A program made the position numbers and the translations under genes. Below, one piece after another: positions 10,701 to 25,489 of a stretch of DNA of 64,000 nt (positions within the stretch are counted from its first letter, which is position 1; each line of letters begins with the position of its first letter). Source of the stretch: Nematostella vectensis. Taxonomy: Eukaryota > Cnidaria > Anthozoa > Actiniaria > Edwardsiidae. The stretch covers positions 2,740,699 to 2,804,698 of the forward strand of contig NC_064041.1 of NCBI RefSeq assembly GCF_932526225.1. The letters run 5' to 3'. The notes beneath the pieces were generated by a model, which was not told the origin of the DNA, did not search any database, and saw only the letters and a list, made by a program, of their open reading frames with translations.

Positions 10701-13700
10701 CGGAAAATTCCCTATCTAGGCAGGAAAGGGTTAATAAATTCGAAATATTGTACTAAATCAATTGTTTATAACATCTCTTACTTATTTTACTCTAATAAAC
10801 AATGAAGCAAAGTTTTATTTTCAAGTCTGTAGAATTTCAAGCACGATTTACCTAATACATTGCTTTCGACCATTTCCAATGATCGGTGATCGCAATGTTT
10901 CAATCAGTTTCCATCGGCTCACCTATAGATCGTTGAGACCTGAACTTGGGATTATTCTGTAGTTTAACGGTTATTATATACAAACCTAAACTATATCACT
11001 ATCCATTGAATTGTATTTGGTTCTTTCTGACAACTAAACACTAAGCGCATGGAAACTGAAATTGTGACACCGCTCGACAACCAAATTCTCAACTTAAAAC
11101 GGCAAAAAATCCCTATTGGAGGCAAAAAATCGATGTAAACAATTCTAACAACACGATGTGAAAGCTAAATCTCAATTTACAATTGTAATCAAGAAAATGC
11201 ATGTCTTTACTTACCCAATAACTAAGAGAGAACACAGCAGTGAATAGCAACACGGCAACGCCGGGAAAGGATTCGTCAGATCGACCACGCCGACTAAAAG
11301 GACGCTAAACTTCGGCTCTATTTTGTCAATCGAACACCGTTCGTAATAACCGGAAATTTCCCGAACGTGACAGTTATAATGATCGTAATAACCGGAAATG
11401 TCCCATCAAGCCCGAATCAAACCTCAAAGTGACTCCAATTTAAAAATCTCACGCATGCGCGATACCACTCTACCGCTGCTTCTCCTGACCGCGATCCAAA
11501 CCCCAAAATCAAACCGCAAAAATCCTAGCCCACCTAGATTAGTGTTGCTTTCCGTTCGCTACGCTCACTCCGAGCAATAATACAAAACTACAGTTAATAT
11601 GAATACAAGGTATAACAAATAGTTAGCTATCTAAACTAAGTATAGCAAGAGAATATTATTTACAAAGCAATTATAGTACAAAAACTAGGAATTTCTATGA
11701 GAAAGTTTCTACACAATACAGCATCAACATGGCGGCAATAAAAGCACGGCTTGCATCGTCATTTCATTTCTAAATTTTAGCGGCTTTATTTCATGGATTG
11801 AACAAAACTCAACTGTCCATTTTTGCTCATGACTGTCTAATTGATTGACAATTGGCCATAATCTGTGAATAAATCAAGTATAGCACAACAACACGAGGAT
11901 TTGAGAACATCATCGAGCGGAACGAGTGGTGACTATTGAACAAATTCAAGATGATATTGGGAAGAATTTTCTGCATTGTTGTTCAGATGCGGCCAAAATA
12001 GGCTTGCAAGAAAGTATTATTTGCTGCTATTGGTTTTGCAATATCCAACTGGACGAGAAACAAGTCTTTTTCACTCAAATATTTGCGAATTGTTGGCAAT
12101 AGTCCGATGCCATGAGTACTTACAAAAATACCGAGATGGTGGCTGAATTTATTCACCGCTAGTTTCTGCATCGTTCGCTGTTGCTCTCAAACCACTCAGA
12201 ATCTTTCTCTTCGTTTTCTTTTTGCCATTTAGAAGCGCCTCAAACAAGTTTGTTCGATTGACAAGAAATTAAATCAATTCAGAATGATGAAAATATAAAA
12301 AAAAACAAAGTTCAAAGTCATTATTTGGATGATTCTTCGGTCCGATAAATGGAGTAGCTTCTTGTTCCTCAATGGCAGTACCAGTTCTGTACCAAAGTTG
12401 GTCTTTGGGTCGCAAAATACCGACATTTTTCTGCTAGAAATTAGCCCACGGCCATCGTTGTTTACCGATTGTGAATCTCTCTCTCCCAGGCCGTAAAACT
12501 CTTTTATATCGCTATCAAAATCAACCAAAATATCATGAGTCAAGTCCATGATCTAAAGGCAAGGTCCGTGGTCGTGGATGGATTTCGAACCCGCGAAAAA
12601 GTTTTAACTTTGGATAAAAATTTTATGACGAACGATTCGTTGTGCTGACTTGAGCTGTAAGAGAGAAACGTGCAGAATTTCATGCAGCAAAATACGGAAA
12701 ATTCCCTATCTAGGCAGGAAAGGGTTAATAAATTCGAAATATTGTACTAAATCAATTGTTTATAACATCTCTTACTTATTTTACTCTAATAAACAATGAA
12801 GCAAAGTTTTATTTTCAAGTCTGTAGAATTTCAAGCACGATTTACCTAATACATTGCTTTCGACCATTTCCAATGATCGGTGATCGCAATGTTTCAATCA
12901 GTTTCCATCGGCTCACCTATAGATCGTTGAGACCTGAACTTGGGATTATTCTGTAGTTTAACGGTTATTATATACAAACCTAAACTATATCACTATCCAT
13001 TGAATTGTATTTGGTTCTTTCTGACAACTAAACACTAAGCGCATGGAAACTGAAATTGTGACACCGCTCGACAACCAAATTCTCAACTTACCACGGCAAA
13101 AAATCCCTATTGGAGGCAAAAAATCGATGTAAACAATTCTAACAACACGATGTGAAAGCTAAATCTCAATTTACAATTGTAATCAAGAAAATGCATGTCT
13201 TTACTTACCCAATAACTAAGAGAGAACACAGCAGTGAATAGCAACACGGCAACGCCGGGAAAGGATTCGTCAGATCGACCACGCCGACTAAAAGGACGCT
13301 AAACTTCGGCTCTATTTTGTCAATCGAACACCGTTCGTAATAACCGGAAATTTCCCGAACGTGACAGTTATAATGATCGTAATAACCGGAAATGTCCCAT
13401 CAAGCCCGAATCAAACCTCAAAGTGACTCCAATTTAAAAATCTCACGCATGCGCGATACCACTCTACCGCTGCTTCTCCTGACCGCGATCCAAACCCCAA
13501 AATCAAACCGCAAAAATCCTAGCCCACCTAGATTAGTGTTGCTTTCCGTTCGCTACGCTCACTCCGAGCAATAATACAAAACTACAGTTAATATGAATAC
13601 AAGGTATAACAAATAGTTAGCTATCTAAACTAAGTATAGCAAGAGAATATTATTTACAAAGCAATTATAGTACAAAAACTAGGAATTTCTATGAGAAAGT

Positions 13701-16700
13701 TTCTACACAATACAGCATCAACATGGCGGCAATAAAAGCACGGCTTGCATCGTCATTTCATTTCTAAATTTTAGCGGCTTTATTTCATGGATTGAACAAA
13801 ACTCAACTGTCCATTTTTGCTCATGACTGTCTAATTGATTGACAATTGGCCATAATCTGTGAATAAATCAAGTATAGCACAACAACACGAGGATTTGAGA
13901 ACATCATCGAGCGGAACGAGTGGTGACTATTGAACAAATTCAAGATGATATTGGGAAGAATTTTCTGCATTGTTGTTCAGATGCGGCCAAAATAGGCTTG
14001 CAAGAAAGTATTATTTGCTGCTATTGGTTTTGCAATATCCAACTGGACGAGAAACAAGTCTTTTTCACTCAAATATTTGCGAATTGTTGGCAATAGTCCG
14101 ATGCCATGAGTACTTACAAAAATACCGAGATGGTGGCTGAATTTATTCACCGCTAGTTTCTGCATCGTTCGCTGTTGCTCTCAAACCACTCAGAATCTTT
14201 CTCTTCGTTTTCTTTTTGCCATTTAGAAGCGCCTCAAACAAGTTTGTTCGATTGACAAGAAATTAAATCAATTCAGAATGATGAAAATATAAAAAAAAAA
14301 CAAAGTTCAAAGTCATTATTTGGATGATTCTTCGGTCCGATAAATGGAGTAGCTTCTTGTTCCTCAATGGCAGTACCAGTTCTGTACCAAAGTTGGTCTT
14401 TGGGTCGCAAAATACCGACATTTTTCTGCTAGAAATTAGCCCACGGCCATCGTTGTTTACCGATTGTGAATCTCTCTCTCCCAGGCCGTAAAACTCTTTT
14501 ATATCGCTATCAAAATCAACCAAAATATCATGAGTCAAGTCCATGATCTAAAGGCAAGGTCCGTGGTCGTGGATGGATTTCGAACCCGCGAAAAAGTTTT
14601 AACTTTGGATAAAAATTTTATGACGAACGATTCGTTGTGCTGACTTGAGCTGTAAGAGAGAAACGTGCAGAATTTCATGCAGCAAAATACGGAAAATTCC
14701 CTATCTAGGCAGGAAAGGGTTAATAAATTCGAAATATTGTACTAAATCAATTGTTTATAACATCTCTTACTTATTTTACTCTAATAAACAATGAAGCAAA
14801 GTTTTATTTTCAAGTCTGTAGAATTTCAAGCACGATTTACCTAATACATTGCTTTCGACCATTTCCAATGATCGGTGATCGCAATGTTTCAATCAGTTTC
14901 CACCGGCTCACCTATAGATCGTTGAGACCTGAACTTGGGATTATTCTGTAGTTTAACGGTTATTATATACAAACCTAAACTATATCACTATCCATTGAAT
15001 TGTATTTGGTTCTTTCTGACAACTAAACACTAAGCGCATGGAAACTGAAATTGTGACACCGCTCGACAACCAAATTCTCAACTTACCACGGCAAAAAATC
15101 CCTATTGGAGGCAAAAAATCGATGTAAACAATTCTAACAACACGATGTGAAAGCTAAATCTCAATTTACAATTGTAATCAAGAAAATGCATGTCTTTACT
15201 TACCCAATAACTAAGAGAGAACACAGCAGTGAATAGCAACACGGCAACGCCGGGAAAGGATTCGTCAGATCGACCACGCCGACTAAAAGGACGCTAAACT
15301 TCGGCTCTATTTTGTTACTCGAACACCGTTCGTAATAACCGGAAATTTCCCGAACGTGACAGTTATAATGATCGTAATAACCGGAAATGTCCCATCAAGC
15401 CCGAATCAAACCTCAAAGTCACTCCAATATAAAAATCTCACGCATGCGCGATACCACTCTACCGCTGCTTCTCCTGACCGCGATCCAAACCCCAAAATCA
15501 AACCGCAAAAATCCTAGCCCACCTAGATTAGTGTTGCTCTCCGTTCGCTACGCTCACTCCGAGCAATAATACAAAACTACAGTTAATATGAATACAAGGT
15601 ATAACAAATAGTTAGCTATCTAAACTAAGTATAGCAAGAGAATATTATTTACAAAGCAATTATAGTACAAAAACTAGGAATTTCTATGAGAAAGTTTCTA
15701 CACAATACAGCATCAACATGGCGGCAATAAAAGCACGGCTTGCATCGTCATTTCATTTCTAAATTTTAGCGGCTTTATTTCATGGATTGAACAAAACTCA
15801 ACTGTCCATTTTTGCTCATGACTGTCTAATTGATTGACAATTGGCCATAATCTGTGAATAAATCAAGTATAGCACAACAACACGAGGATTTGAGAACATC
15901 ATCGAGCGGAACGAGTGGTGACTATTGAACAAATTCAAGATGATATTGGGAAGAATTTTCTGCATTGTTGTTCAGATGCGGCCAAAATAGGCTTGCAAGA
16001 AAGTATTATTTGCTGCTATTGGTTTTGCAATATCCAACTGGACGAGAAACAAGTCTTTTTCACTCAAATATTTGCGAATTGTTGGCAATAGTCCGATGCC
16101 ATGAGTACTTACAAAAATACCGAGATGGTGGCTGAATTTATTCACCGCTAGTTCCTGCATCGTTCGCTGTTGCTCTCAAACCACTCAGAATCTTTCTCTT
16201 CGTTTTCTTTTTGCCATTTAGAAGCGCCTCAAACAAGTTTGTTCGATTGACAAGAAATTAAATCAATTCAGAATGATGAAAATATAAAAAAAACAAAGTT
16301 CAAAGTCATTATTTGGATGATTCTTCGGTCCGATAAATGGAGTAGCTTCTTGTTCCTCAATGGCAGTACCAGTTCTGTACCAAAGTTGGTCTTTGGGTCG
16401 CAAAATACCGACATTTTTCTGCTAGAAATTAGCCCACGGCCATCGTTGTTTACCGATTGTGAATCTCTCTCTCCCAGGCCGTAAAACTCTTTTAAATCGC
16501 TATCAAAATCAACCAAAATATCATGAGTCAAGTCCATGATCTAAAGGCAAGGTCCGTGGTCGTGGATGGATTTCGAACCCGCGAAAAAGTTTTAACTTTG
16601 GATAAAAATTTTATGACGAACGATTCGTTGTGCTGACTTGAGCTGTAAGAGAGAAACGTGCAGAATTTCATGCAGCAAAATACGGAAAATTCCCTATCTA

Positions 16701-19700
16701 GGCAGGAAAGGGTTAATAAATTCGAAATATTGTACTAAATCAATTGTTTATAACATCTCTTACTTATTTTACTCTAATAAACAATGAAGCAAAGTTTTAT
16801 TTTCAAGTCTGTAGAATTTCAAGCACGATTTACCTAATACATTGCTTTCGACCATTTCCAATGATCGGTGATCGCAATGTTTCAATCAGTTTCCATCGGC
16901 TCACCTATAGATCGTTGAGACCTGAACTTGGGATTATTCTGTAGTTTAACGGTTATTATATACAAACCTAAACTATATCACTATCCATTGAATTGTATTT
17001 GGTTCTTTCTGACAACTAAACACTAAGCGCATGGAAACTGAAATTGTGACACCGCTCGACAACCAAATTCTCAACTTACCACGGCAAAAAATCCCTATTG
17101 GAGGCAAAAAATCGATGTAAACAATTCTAACAACACGATGTGAAAGCTAAATCTCAATTTACAATTGTAATCAAGAAAATGCATGTCTTTACTTACCCAA
17201 TAACTAAGAGAGAACACAGCAGTGAATAGCAACACGGCAACGCCGGGAAAGGATTCGTCAGATCGACCACGCCGACTAAAAGGACGCTAAACTTCGGCTC
17301 TATTTTGTCAATCGAACACCGTTCGTAATAACCGGAAATTTCCCGAACGTGACAGTTATAATGATCGTAATAACCGGAAATGTCCCATCAAGCCCGAATC
17401 AAACCTCAAAGTGACTCCAATTTAAAAATCTCACGCATGCGCGATACCACTCTACCGCTGCTTCTCCTGACCGCGATCCAAACCCCAAAATCAAACCGCA
17501 AAAATCCTAGCCCACCTAGATTAGTGTTGCTTTCCGTTCGCTACGCTCACTCCGAGCAATAATACAAAACTACAGTTAATATGAATACAAGGTATAACAA
17601 ATAGTTAGCTATCTAAACTAAGTATAGCAAGAGAATATTATTTACAAAGCAATTATAGTACAAAAACTAGGAATTTCTATGAGAAAGTTTCTACACAATA
17701 CAGCATCAACATGGCGGCAATAAAAGCACGGCTTGCATCGTCATTTCATTTCTAAATTTTAGCGGCTTTATTTCATGGATTGAACAAAACTTAACTGTCC
17801 ATTTTTGCTCATGACTGTCTAATTGATTGACAATTGGCCATAATCTGTGAATAAATCAAGTATAGCACAACAACACGAGGATTTGAGAACATCATCGAGC
17901 GGAACGAGTGGTGACTATTGAACAAATTCAAGATGATATTGGGAAGAATTTTCTGCATTGTTGTTCAGATGCGGCCAAAATAGGCTTGCAAGAAAGTATT
18001 ATTTGCTGCTATTGGTTTTGCAATATCCAACTGGACGAGAAACAAGTCTTTTTCACTCAAATATTTGCGAATTGTTGGCAATAGTCCGATGCCATGAGTA
18101 CTTACAAAAATACCGAGATGGTGGCTGAATTTATTCACCGCTAGTTTCTGCATCGTTCGCTGTTGCTCTCAAACCACTCAGAATCTTTCTCTTCGTTTTC
18201 TTTTTGCCATTTAGAAGCGCCTCAAACAAGTTTGTTCGATTGACAAGAAATTAAATCAATTCAGAATGATGAAAATATAAAAAAAAACAAAGTTCAAAGT
18301 CATTATTTGGATGATTCTTCGGTCCGATAAATGGAGTAGCTTCTTGTTCCTCAATGGCAGTACCAGTTCTGTACCAAAGTTGGTCTTTGGGTCGCAAAAT
18401 ACCGACATTTTTCTGCTAGAAATTAGCCCACGGCCATCGTTGTTTACCGATTGTGAATCTCTCTCTCCCAGGCCGTAAAACTCTTTTATATCGCTATCAA
18501 AATCAACCAAAATATCATGAGTCAAGTCCATGATCTAAAGGCAAGGTCCGTGGTCGTGGATGGATTTCGAACCCGCGAAAAAGTTTTAACTTTGGATAAA
18601 AATTTTATGACGAACGATTCGTTGTGCTGACTTGAGCTGTAAGAGAGAAACGTGCAGAATTTCATGCAGCAAAATACGGAAAATTCCCTATCTAGGCAGG
18701 AAAGGGTTAATAAATTCGAAATATTGTACTAAATCAATTGTTTATAACATCTCTTACTTATTTTACTCTAATAAACAATGAAGCAAAGTTTTATTTTCAA
18801 GTCTGTAGAATTTCAAGCACGATTTACCTAATACATTGCTTTCGACCATTTCCAATGATCGGTGATCGCAATGTTTCAATCAGTTTCCATCGGCTCACCT
18901 ATAGATCGTTGAGACCTGAACTTGGGATTATTCTGTAGTTTAACGGTTATTATATACAAACCTAAACTATATCACTATCCATTGAATTGTATTTGGTTCT
19001 TTCTGACAACTAAACACTAAGCGCATGGAAACTGAAATTGTGACACCGCTCGACAACCAAATTCTCAACTTACCACGGCAAAAAATCCCTATTGGAGGCA
19101 AAAAATCGATGTAAACAATTCTAACAACACGATGTGAAAGCTAAATCTCAATTTACAATTGTAATCAAGAAAATGCATGTCTTTACTTACCCAATAACTA
19201 AGAGAGAACACAGCAGTGAATAGCAACACGGCAACGCCGGGAAAGGATTCGTCAGATCGACCACGCCGACTAAAAGGACGCTAAACTTCGGCTCTATTTT
19301 GTCAATCGAACACCGTTCGTAATAACCGGAAATTTCCCGAACGTGACAGTTATAATGATCGTAATAACCGGAAATGTCCCATCAAGCCCGAATCAAACCT
19401 CAAAGTGACTCCAATTTAAAAATCTCACGCATGCGCGATACCACTCTACCGCTGCTTCTCCTGACCGCGATCCAAACCCCAAAATCAAACCGCAAAAATC
19501 CTAGCCCACCTAGATTAGTGTTGCTTTCCGTTCGCTACGCTCACTCCGAGCAATAATACAAAACTACAGTTAATATGAATACAAGGTATAACAAATAGTT
19601 AGCTATCTAAACTAAGTATAGCAAGAGAATATTATTTACAAAGCAATTATAGTACAAAAACTAGGAATTTCTATGAGAAAGTTTCTACACAATACAGCAT

Positions 19701-22700
19701 CAACATGGCGGCAATAAAAGCACGGCTTGCATCGTCATTTCATTTCTAAATTTTAGCGGCTTTATTTCATGGATTGAACAAAACTCAACTGTCCATTTTT
19801 GCTCATGACTGTCTAATTGATTGACAATTGGCCATAATCTGTGAATAAATCAAGTATAGCACAACAACACGAGGATTTGAGAACATCATCGAGCGGAACG
19901 AGTGGTGACTATTGAACAAATTCAAGATGATATTGGGAAGAATTTTCTGCATTGTTGTTCAGATGCGGCCAAAATAGGCTTGCAAGAAAGTATTATTTGC
20001 TGCTATTGGTTTTGCAATATCCAACTGGACGAGAAACAAGTCTTTTTCACTCAAATATTTGCGAATTGTTGGCAATAGTCCGATGCCATGAGTACTTACA
20101 AAAATACCGAGATGGTGGCTGAATTTATTCACCGCTAGTTTCTGCATCGTTCGCTGTTGCTCTCAAACCACTCAGAATCTTTCTCTTCGTTTTCTTTTTG
20201 CCATTTAGAAGCGCCTCAAACAAGTTTGTTCGATTGACAAGAAATTAAATCAATTCAGAATGATGAAAATATAAAAAAAAACAAAGTTCAAAGTCATTAT
20301 TTGGATGATTCTTCGGTCCGATAAATGGAGTAGCTTCTTGTTCCTCAATGGCAGTACCAGTTCTGTACCAAAGTTGGTCTTTGGGTCGCAAAATACCGAC
20401 ATTTTTCTGCTAGAAATTAGCCCACGGCCATCGTTGTTTACCGATTGTGAATCTCTCTCTCCCAGGCCGTAAAACTCTTTTATATCGCTATCAAAATCAA
20501 CCAAAATATCATGAGTCAAGTCCATGATCTAAAGGCAAGGTCCGTGGTCGTGGATGGATTTCGAACCCGCGAAAAAGTTTTAACTTTGGATAAAAATTTT
20601 ATGACGAACGATTCGTTGTGCTGACTTGAGCTGTAAGAGAGAAACGTGCAGAATTTCATGCAGCAAAATACGGAAAATTCCCTATCTAGGCAGGAAAGGG
20701 TTAATAAATTCGAAATATTGTACTAAATCAATTGTTTATAACATCTCTTACTTATTTTACTCTAATAAACAATGAAGCAAAGTTTTATTTTCAAGTCTGT
20801 AGAATTTCAAGCACGATTTACCTAATACATTGCTTTCGACCATTTCCAATGATCGGTGATCGCAATGTTTCAATCAGTTTCCATCGGCTCACCTATAGAT
20901 CGTTGAGACCTGAACTTGGGATTATTCTGTAGTTTAACGGTTATTATATACAAACCTAAACTATATCACTATCCATTGAATTGTATTTGGTTCTTTCTGA
21001 CAACTAAACACTAAGCGCATGGAAACTGAAATTGTGACACCGCTCGACAACCAAATTCTCAACTTACCACGGCAAAAAATCCCTATTGGAGGCAAAAAAT
21101 CGATGTAAACAATTCTAACAACACGATGTGAAAGCTAAATCTCAATTTACAATTGTAATCAAGAAAATGCATGTCTTTACTTACCCAATAACTAAGAGAG
21201 AACACAGCAGTGAATAGCAACACGGCAACGCCGGGAAAGGATTCGTCAGATCGACCACGCCGACTAAAAGGACGCTAAACTTCGGCTCTATTTTGTTACT
21301 CGAACACCGTTCGTAATAACCGGAAATTTCCCGAACGTGACAGTTATAATGATCGTAATAACCGGAAATGTCCCATCAAGCCCGAATCAAACCTCAAAGT
21401 CACTCCAATATAAAAATCTCACGCATGCGCGATACCACTCTACCGCTGCTTCTCCTGACCGCGATCCAAACCCCAAAATCAAACCGCAAAAATCCTAGCC
21501 CACCTAGATTAGTGTTGCTCTCCGTTCGCTACGCTCACTCCGAGCAATAATACAAAACTACAGTTAATATGAATACAAGGTATAACAAATAGTTAGCTAT
21601 CTAAACTAAGTATAGCAAGAGAATATTATTTACAAAGCAATTATAGTACAAAAACTAGGAATTTCTATGAGAAAGTTTCTACACAATACAGCATCAACAT
21701 GGCGGCAATAAAAGCACGGCTTGCATCGTCATTTCATTTCTAAATTTTAGCGGCTTTATTTCATGGATTGAACAAAACTCAACTGTCCATTTTTGCTCAT
21801 GACTGTCTAATTGATTGACAATTGGCCATAATCTGTGAATAAATCAAGTATAGCACAACAACACGAGGATTTGAGAACATCATCGAGCGGAACGAGTGGT
21901 GATATTGAACAAATTCAAGATGGTATTGGGAAGAATTTTCTGCATTGTTGTTCAGATGCGGCCAAAATAGGCTTGCAAGAAAGTATTATTTGCTGCTATT
22001 GGTTTTGCAATATCCAACTGGACGAGAAACAAGTCTTTTTCACTCAAATATTTGCGAATTGTTGGCAATAGTCCGATGCCATGAGTACTTACAAAAATAC
22101 CGAGATGGTGCCTGAATTTATTCACCGCTAGTTCCTGCATCGTTCGCTGTTGCTCTCAAACCACTCAGAATCTTTCTCTTCGTTTTCTTTTTGCCATTTA
22201 GAAGCGCCTCAAACAAGTTTGTTCGATTGACAAGAAATTAAATCAATTCAGAATGATGAAAATATAAAAAAAACAAAGTTCAAAGTCATTATTTGGATGA
22301 TTCTTCGGTCCGATAAATGGAGTAGCTTCTTGTTCCTCAATGGCAGTACCAGTTCTGTACCAAAGTTGGTCTTTGGGTCGCAAAATACCGACATTTTTCT
22401 GCTAGAAATTAGCCCACGGCCATCGTTGTTTACCGATTGTGAATCTCTCTCTCCCAGGCCGTAAAACTCTTTTAAATCGCTATCAAAATCAACCAAAATA
22501 TCATGAGTCAAGTCCATGATCTAAAGGCAAGGTCCGTGGTCGTGGATGGATTTCGAACCCGCGAAAAAGTTTTAACTTTGGATAAAAATTTTATGACGAA
22601 CGATTCGTTGTGCTGACTTGAGCTGTAAGAGAGAAACGTGCAGAATTTCATGCAGCAAAATACGGAAAATTCCCTATCTAGGCAGGAAAGGGTTAATAAA

Positions 22701-23668
22701 TTCGAAATATTGTACTAAATCAATTGTTTATAACATCTCTTACTTATTTTACTCTAATAAACAATGAAGCAAAGTTTTATTTTCAAGTCTGTAGAATTTC
22801 AAGCACGATTTACCTAATACATTGCTTTCGACCATTTCCAATGATCGGTGATCGCAATGTTTCAATCAGTTTCCATCGGCTCACCTATAGATCGTTGAGA
22901 CCTGAACTTGGGATTATTCTGTAGTTTAACGGTTATTATATACAAACCTAAACTATATCACTATCCATTGAATTGTATTTGGTTCTTTCTGACAACTAAA
23001 CACTAAGCGCATGGAAACTGAAATTGTGACACCGCTCGACAACCAAATTCTCAACTTACCACGGCAAAAAATCCCTATTGGAGGCAAAAAATCGATGTAA
23101 ACAATTCTAACAACACGATGTGAAAGCTAAATCTCAATTTACAATTGTAATCAAGAAAATGCATGTCTTTACTTACCCAATAACTAAGAGAGAACACAGC
23201 AGTGAATAGCAACACGGCAACGCCGGGAAAGGATTCGTCAGATCGACCACGCCGACTAAAAGGACGCTAAACTTCGGCTCTATTTTGTCAATCGAACACC
23301 GTTCGTAATAACCGGAAATTTCCCGAACGTGACAGTTATAATGATCGTAATAACCGGAAATGTCCCATCAAGCCCGAATCAAACCTCAAAGTGACTCCAA
23401 TTTAAAAATCTCACGCATGCGCGATACCACTCTACCGCTGCTTCTCCTGACCGCGATCCAAACCCCAAAATCAAACCGCAAAAATCCTAGCCCACCTAGA
23501 TTAGTGTTGCTTTCCGTTCGCTACGCTCACTCCGAGCAATAATACAAAACTACAGTTAATATGAATACAAGGTATAACAAATAGTTAGCTATCTAAACTA
23601 AGTATAGCAAGAGAATATTATTTACAAAGCAATTATAGTACAAAAACTAGGAATTTCTATGAGAAAGT

Positions 23669-24159
23669 GAAGTGCTGCCTGGCTTATGGGAAGTGCAACG
23701 ATATTATCATCATCAAATGAAACAGTTGAATTATGTAAGAAAAAGAGTTGTTTTATTGTTCTGAGATTTATGACAGCATTGAAAGGGGGTGTAAGGAAAA
23801 TTTCTAAAAAAGATTGAAATTCAACGAATAGTTTATTCAATGGCAACATTATACAAGCTTTTGACATACATAACAAGTTTTAAGCTAAACTGAGGATTAG
23901 AGATAGGCTAACTTGATTTGTTCCTTAAAGAAGATCTAGTGTCAATAAAATGTCTTTTTTGAAAAGTAGTTGGTGTTCATAAATGGTCAGAAATGGCACT
24001 GGTTAACCTGCTCAGACCACATTAAAAGGGTAAGTGAGAGAATTTGTATATCATTTTAAAGTACGGGTACCAGTGGGTAATATAAACTACAGTGCTGATG
24101 AATTTATTGTACACAACTCATTCTTGAAATGGTTAAAACTCCAGGTTCTAATAGTAAGC
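23669..24159. other. Unassigned sequence between array A and the foldback
   Basis: Non-repetitive within the copy and identical at 47739-48229. An 84-codon minus-strand frame ending at 23622 overlaps the last monomer, starts at 23876 and has no recognised similarity. No Helitron coding similarity could be followed into this stretch. Confidence 0.5.
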
Positions 24160-24280
24160 CACTTTCAATATCAAATTGTAAAATTTTATTTGGATATGAG
24201 GCTTATTGGAATAAATAAAAAGATACTGCATCACGTGACTGGCCTCATATCCAAGTAAGTATTTTAATGTATTGAAAGTG
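24160..24280. mobile_element. 121-bp foldback/MITE-like inverted repeat (copy A)
   Basis: CACTTTCAATA at 24160-24170 pairs with TATTGAAAGTG at 24270-24280, and TTGGATATGAGGC at 24190-24202 pairs with GCCTCATATCCAA at 24242-24254 around a 39-bp loop. The arms between are looser complements. It lies where recognisable Helitron coding stops, so it is either a small foldback insertion or a structure at a deletion junction. No convincing target duplication was seen. Confidence 0.6.
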
Positions 24281-24935
24281 AAACGATGGATATAGATGTT
24301 TAACTTTGTTGCCAATCCTGGGGGAATACCATTATGGGGCAACGAATACAGAGCAGTCTCATTAATTTGAATGTCCTTATAAAGAGGATTGTGTTGCATC
24401 ATTAGCCACTCTAGAGCTTTAGCTACTTTCTGCCGTCTAACATACACATCTTTAAATGTACTGTCTTTACCTTTAACTTTCGGAATTACAACAGATAATT
24501 CATTAGGGAATCTAGGCAATGTTGACGCAAGCTCTTTTACATTTTGGGGTAAATTTATACAATGCCCTGAATATCCTCTCTGCCCACCTGGTTTTATATA
24601 AACTCTCATGATTGGGAGAGCACGGGCAATAAGCATTTTTTGTATTTGAGTTAAGTCCTGTAATTCATTTGGTATTTGACTAGGAATAATAAAATTTTGT
24701 TCTGAAAACTGTTTTGGACATAGCTTATCCTTGGAGCATCGTGCACAAACATAAGGGTTACTCAACCTAGCATTAACATTCAGTGACCATGCTTCTTTGC
24801 AAATACAACAATGACATAATTTATATTGAATAGATTGGTAAAACTTGACATATTCGATTTTGCCCAATTATTTTCATGAAGAAAACCATTCTTATAAGGA
24901 TCAGATTTCTTTAAATATGCTTTTTGTGCATCTGC
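24281..24935 (-). pseudogene. Helitron protein fragment, DUF6570 region (copy A)
   Basis: Minus-strand continuation of the Helitron gene whose N-terminus is at 29993-30701. The first residues, [10 protein letters not shown], lead into a Cys-rich segment ([10 protein letters not shown], then [10 protein letters not shown]) and a stretch with [20 protein letters not shown] and [16 protein letters not shown]. This is the pattern of DUF6570, found in animal Helitron Rep/helicase polyproteins ahead of the Helitron-like N domain. One base is missing near 24848-24852, shifting frame between NM and KFYQSIQY. Coding similarity fades at the foldback at 24280; the HUH Rep nuclease and PIF1-type helicase are absent, so the fragment cannot move itself. 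Confidence 0.8.
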
Positions 24936-25075
24936 AGTTGGGCAATTCCACATGAGAAGTGTTAAAATAAATAATTTTCACAGTGATTTAGAGTGAATTA
25001 TTGCCTCTAGTGCATTATATACATATTGGAGTTTGTAAAAAAAAATTTTGCTGATGTTGAACAACGCTGTACTCA

Positions 25076-25089
25076 GGGGGGGGGGGGGG
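25076..25089 (+). repeat. Run of 14 G
   Basis: Uninterrupted G14 near the left end of the TIR transposon, unchanged in length in copy B (49146-49159). Confidence 0.9.
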
Positions 25090-25300
25090 CACTTAAAACA
25101 TGTACATAGGTGTACTTCATTCATCAAGAAAACAACTTGCCACATTGAACATTTCAAGCAATAAAATCATGCTTGAAAAATGTTTTCAGCCAAAAACAAA
25201 AACATGGCTATAAATACTTTACTTCAAACAATTTGGTATCAATTAATATTTTATCAAAATTATTCCAATAAATAAATATTGAGATTCCAATTTTTGTCAT

Positions 25301-25489
25301 TGACGTTACATAACGTCCGTGACATTTTGTTCATATTTTTACTTTAATTGAAAAACTAATAGAAGAATAAAAAGATCCTTCCTGCTGGTAAGTTATTGGT
25401 ACTAGGGATACGCAATTATGGATATAAAACATCAGTGTACAACCTTCAAAGACCACATGAAGCCAAAGTTTCAAGTCACAGACGTTACA
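25301..25489. promoter_or_regulatory. Left subterminal repeats of the TIR transposon
   Basis: TAACGTCCGTGACA at 25311-25324, the complement of TGTAACGTCA at 25301-25310, and the complement of TGTAACGTCTGTGAC at 25475-25489. The same word occurs four times at the right end. Such shared subterminal words are usually transposase-binding sites. Confidence 0.65.

Larger units (their letters stand above)
2781..23666. repeat. Tandem array A: 10 monomers of ~1994 bp
   Basis: Monomers begin at the word GTTTCTACACAATACAGC: 2781, 5723, 7718, 9711, 11705, 13699, 15694, 17687, 19681 and 21675. Unit 1 is 2942 bp because it holds a 948-bp Harbinger-derived insertion; the rest are 1992-1995 bp. Linked variants define types. 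Type b (units 2, 6; b' = unit 9) has TTGTTACTCGAAC and a CTCTCCG variant. Type c (units 3, 7; c' = unit 10) has TAGTTCCTGC and TTTTAAATCG. Type a (units 4, 5, 8) has TAGTTTCTGC, TTTTATATCG and GTCAATCG. The order is H-b-c-a-a-b-c-a-b'-c'. Nothing in the monomer looks like a complete gene or a known RNA gene. The array ends at about 23666-23668 in GAGAAAGT, where the next unit would have continued. Confidence 0.96.

Noticed and set aside
24389..24601. Plus-strand frame opposite the DUF6570 fragment
   Set aside because: Antisense shadow of the Helitron coding strand.
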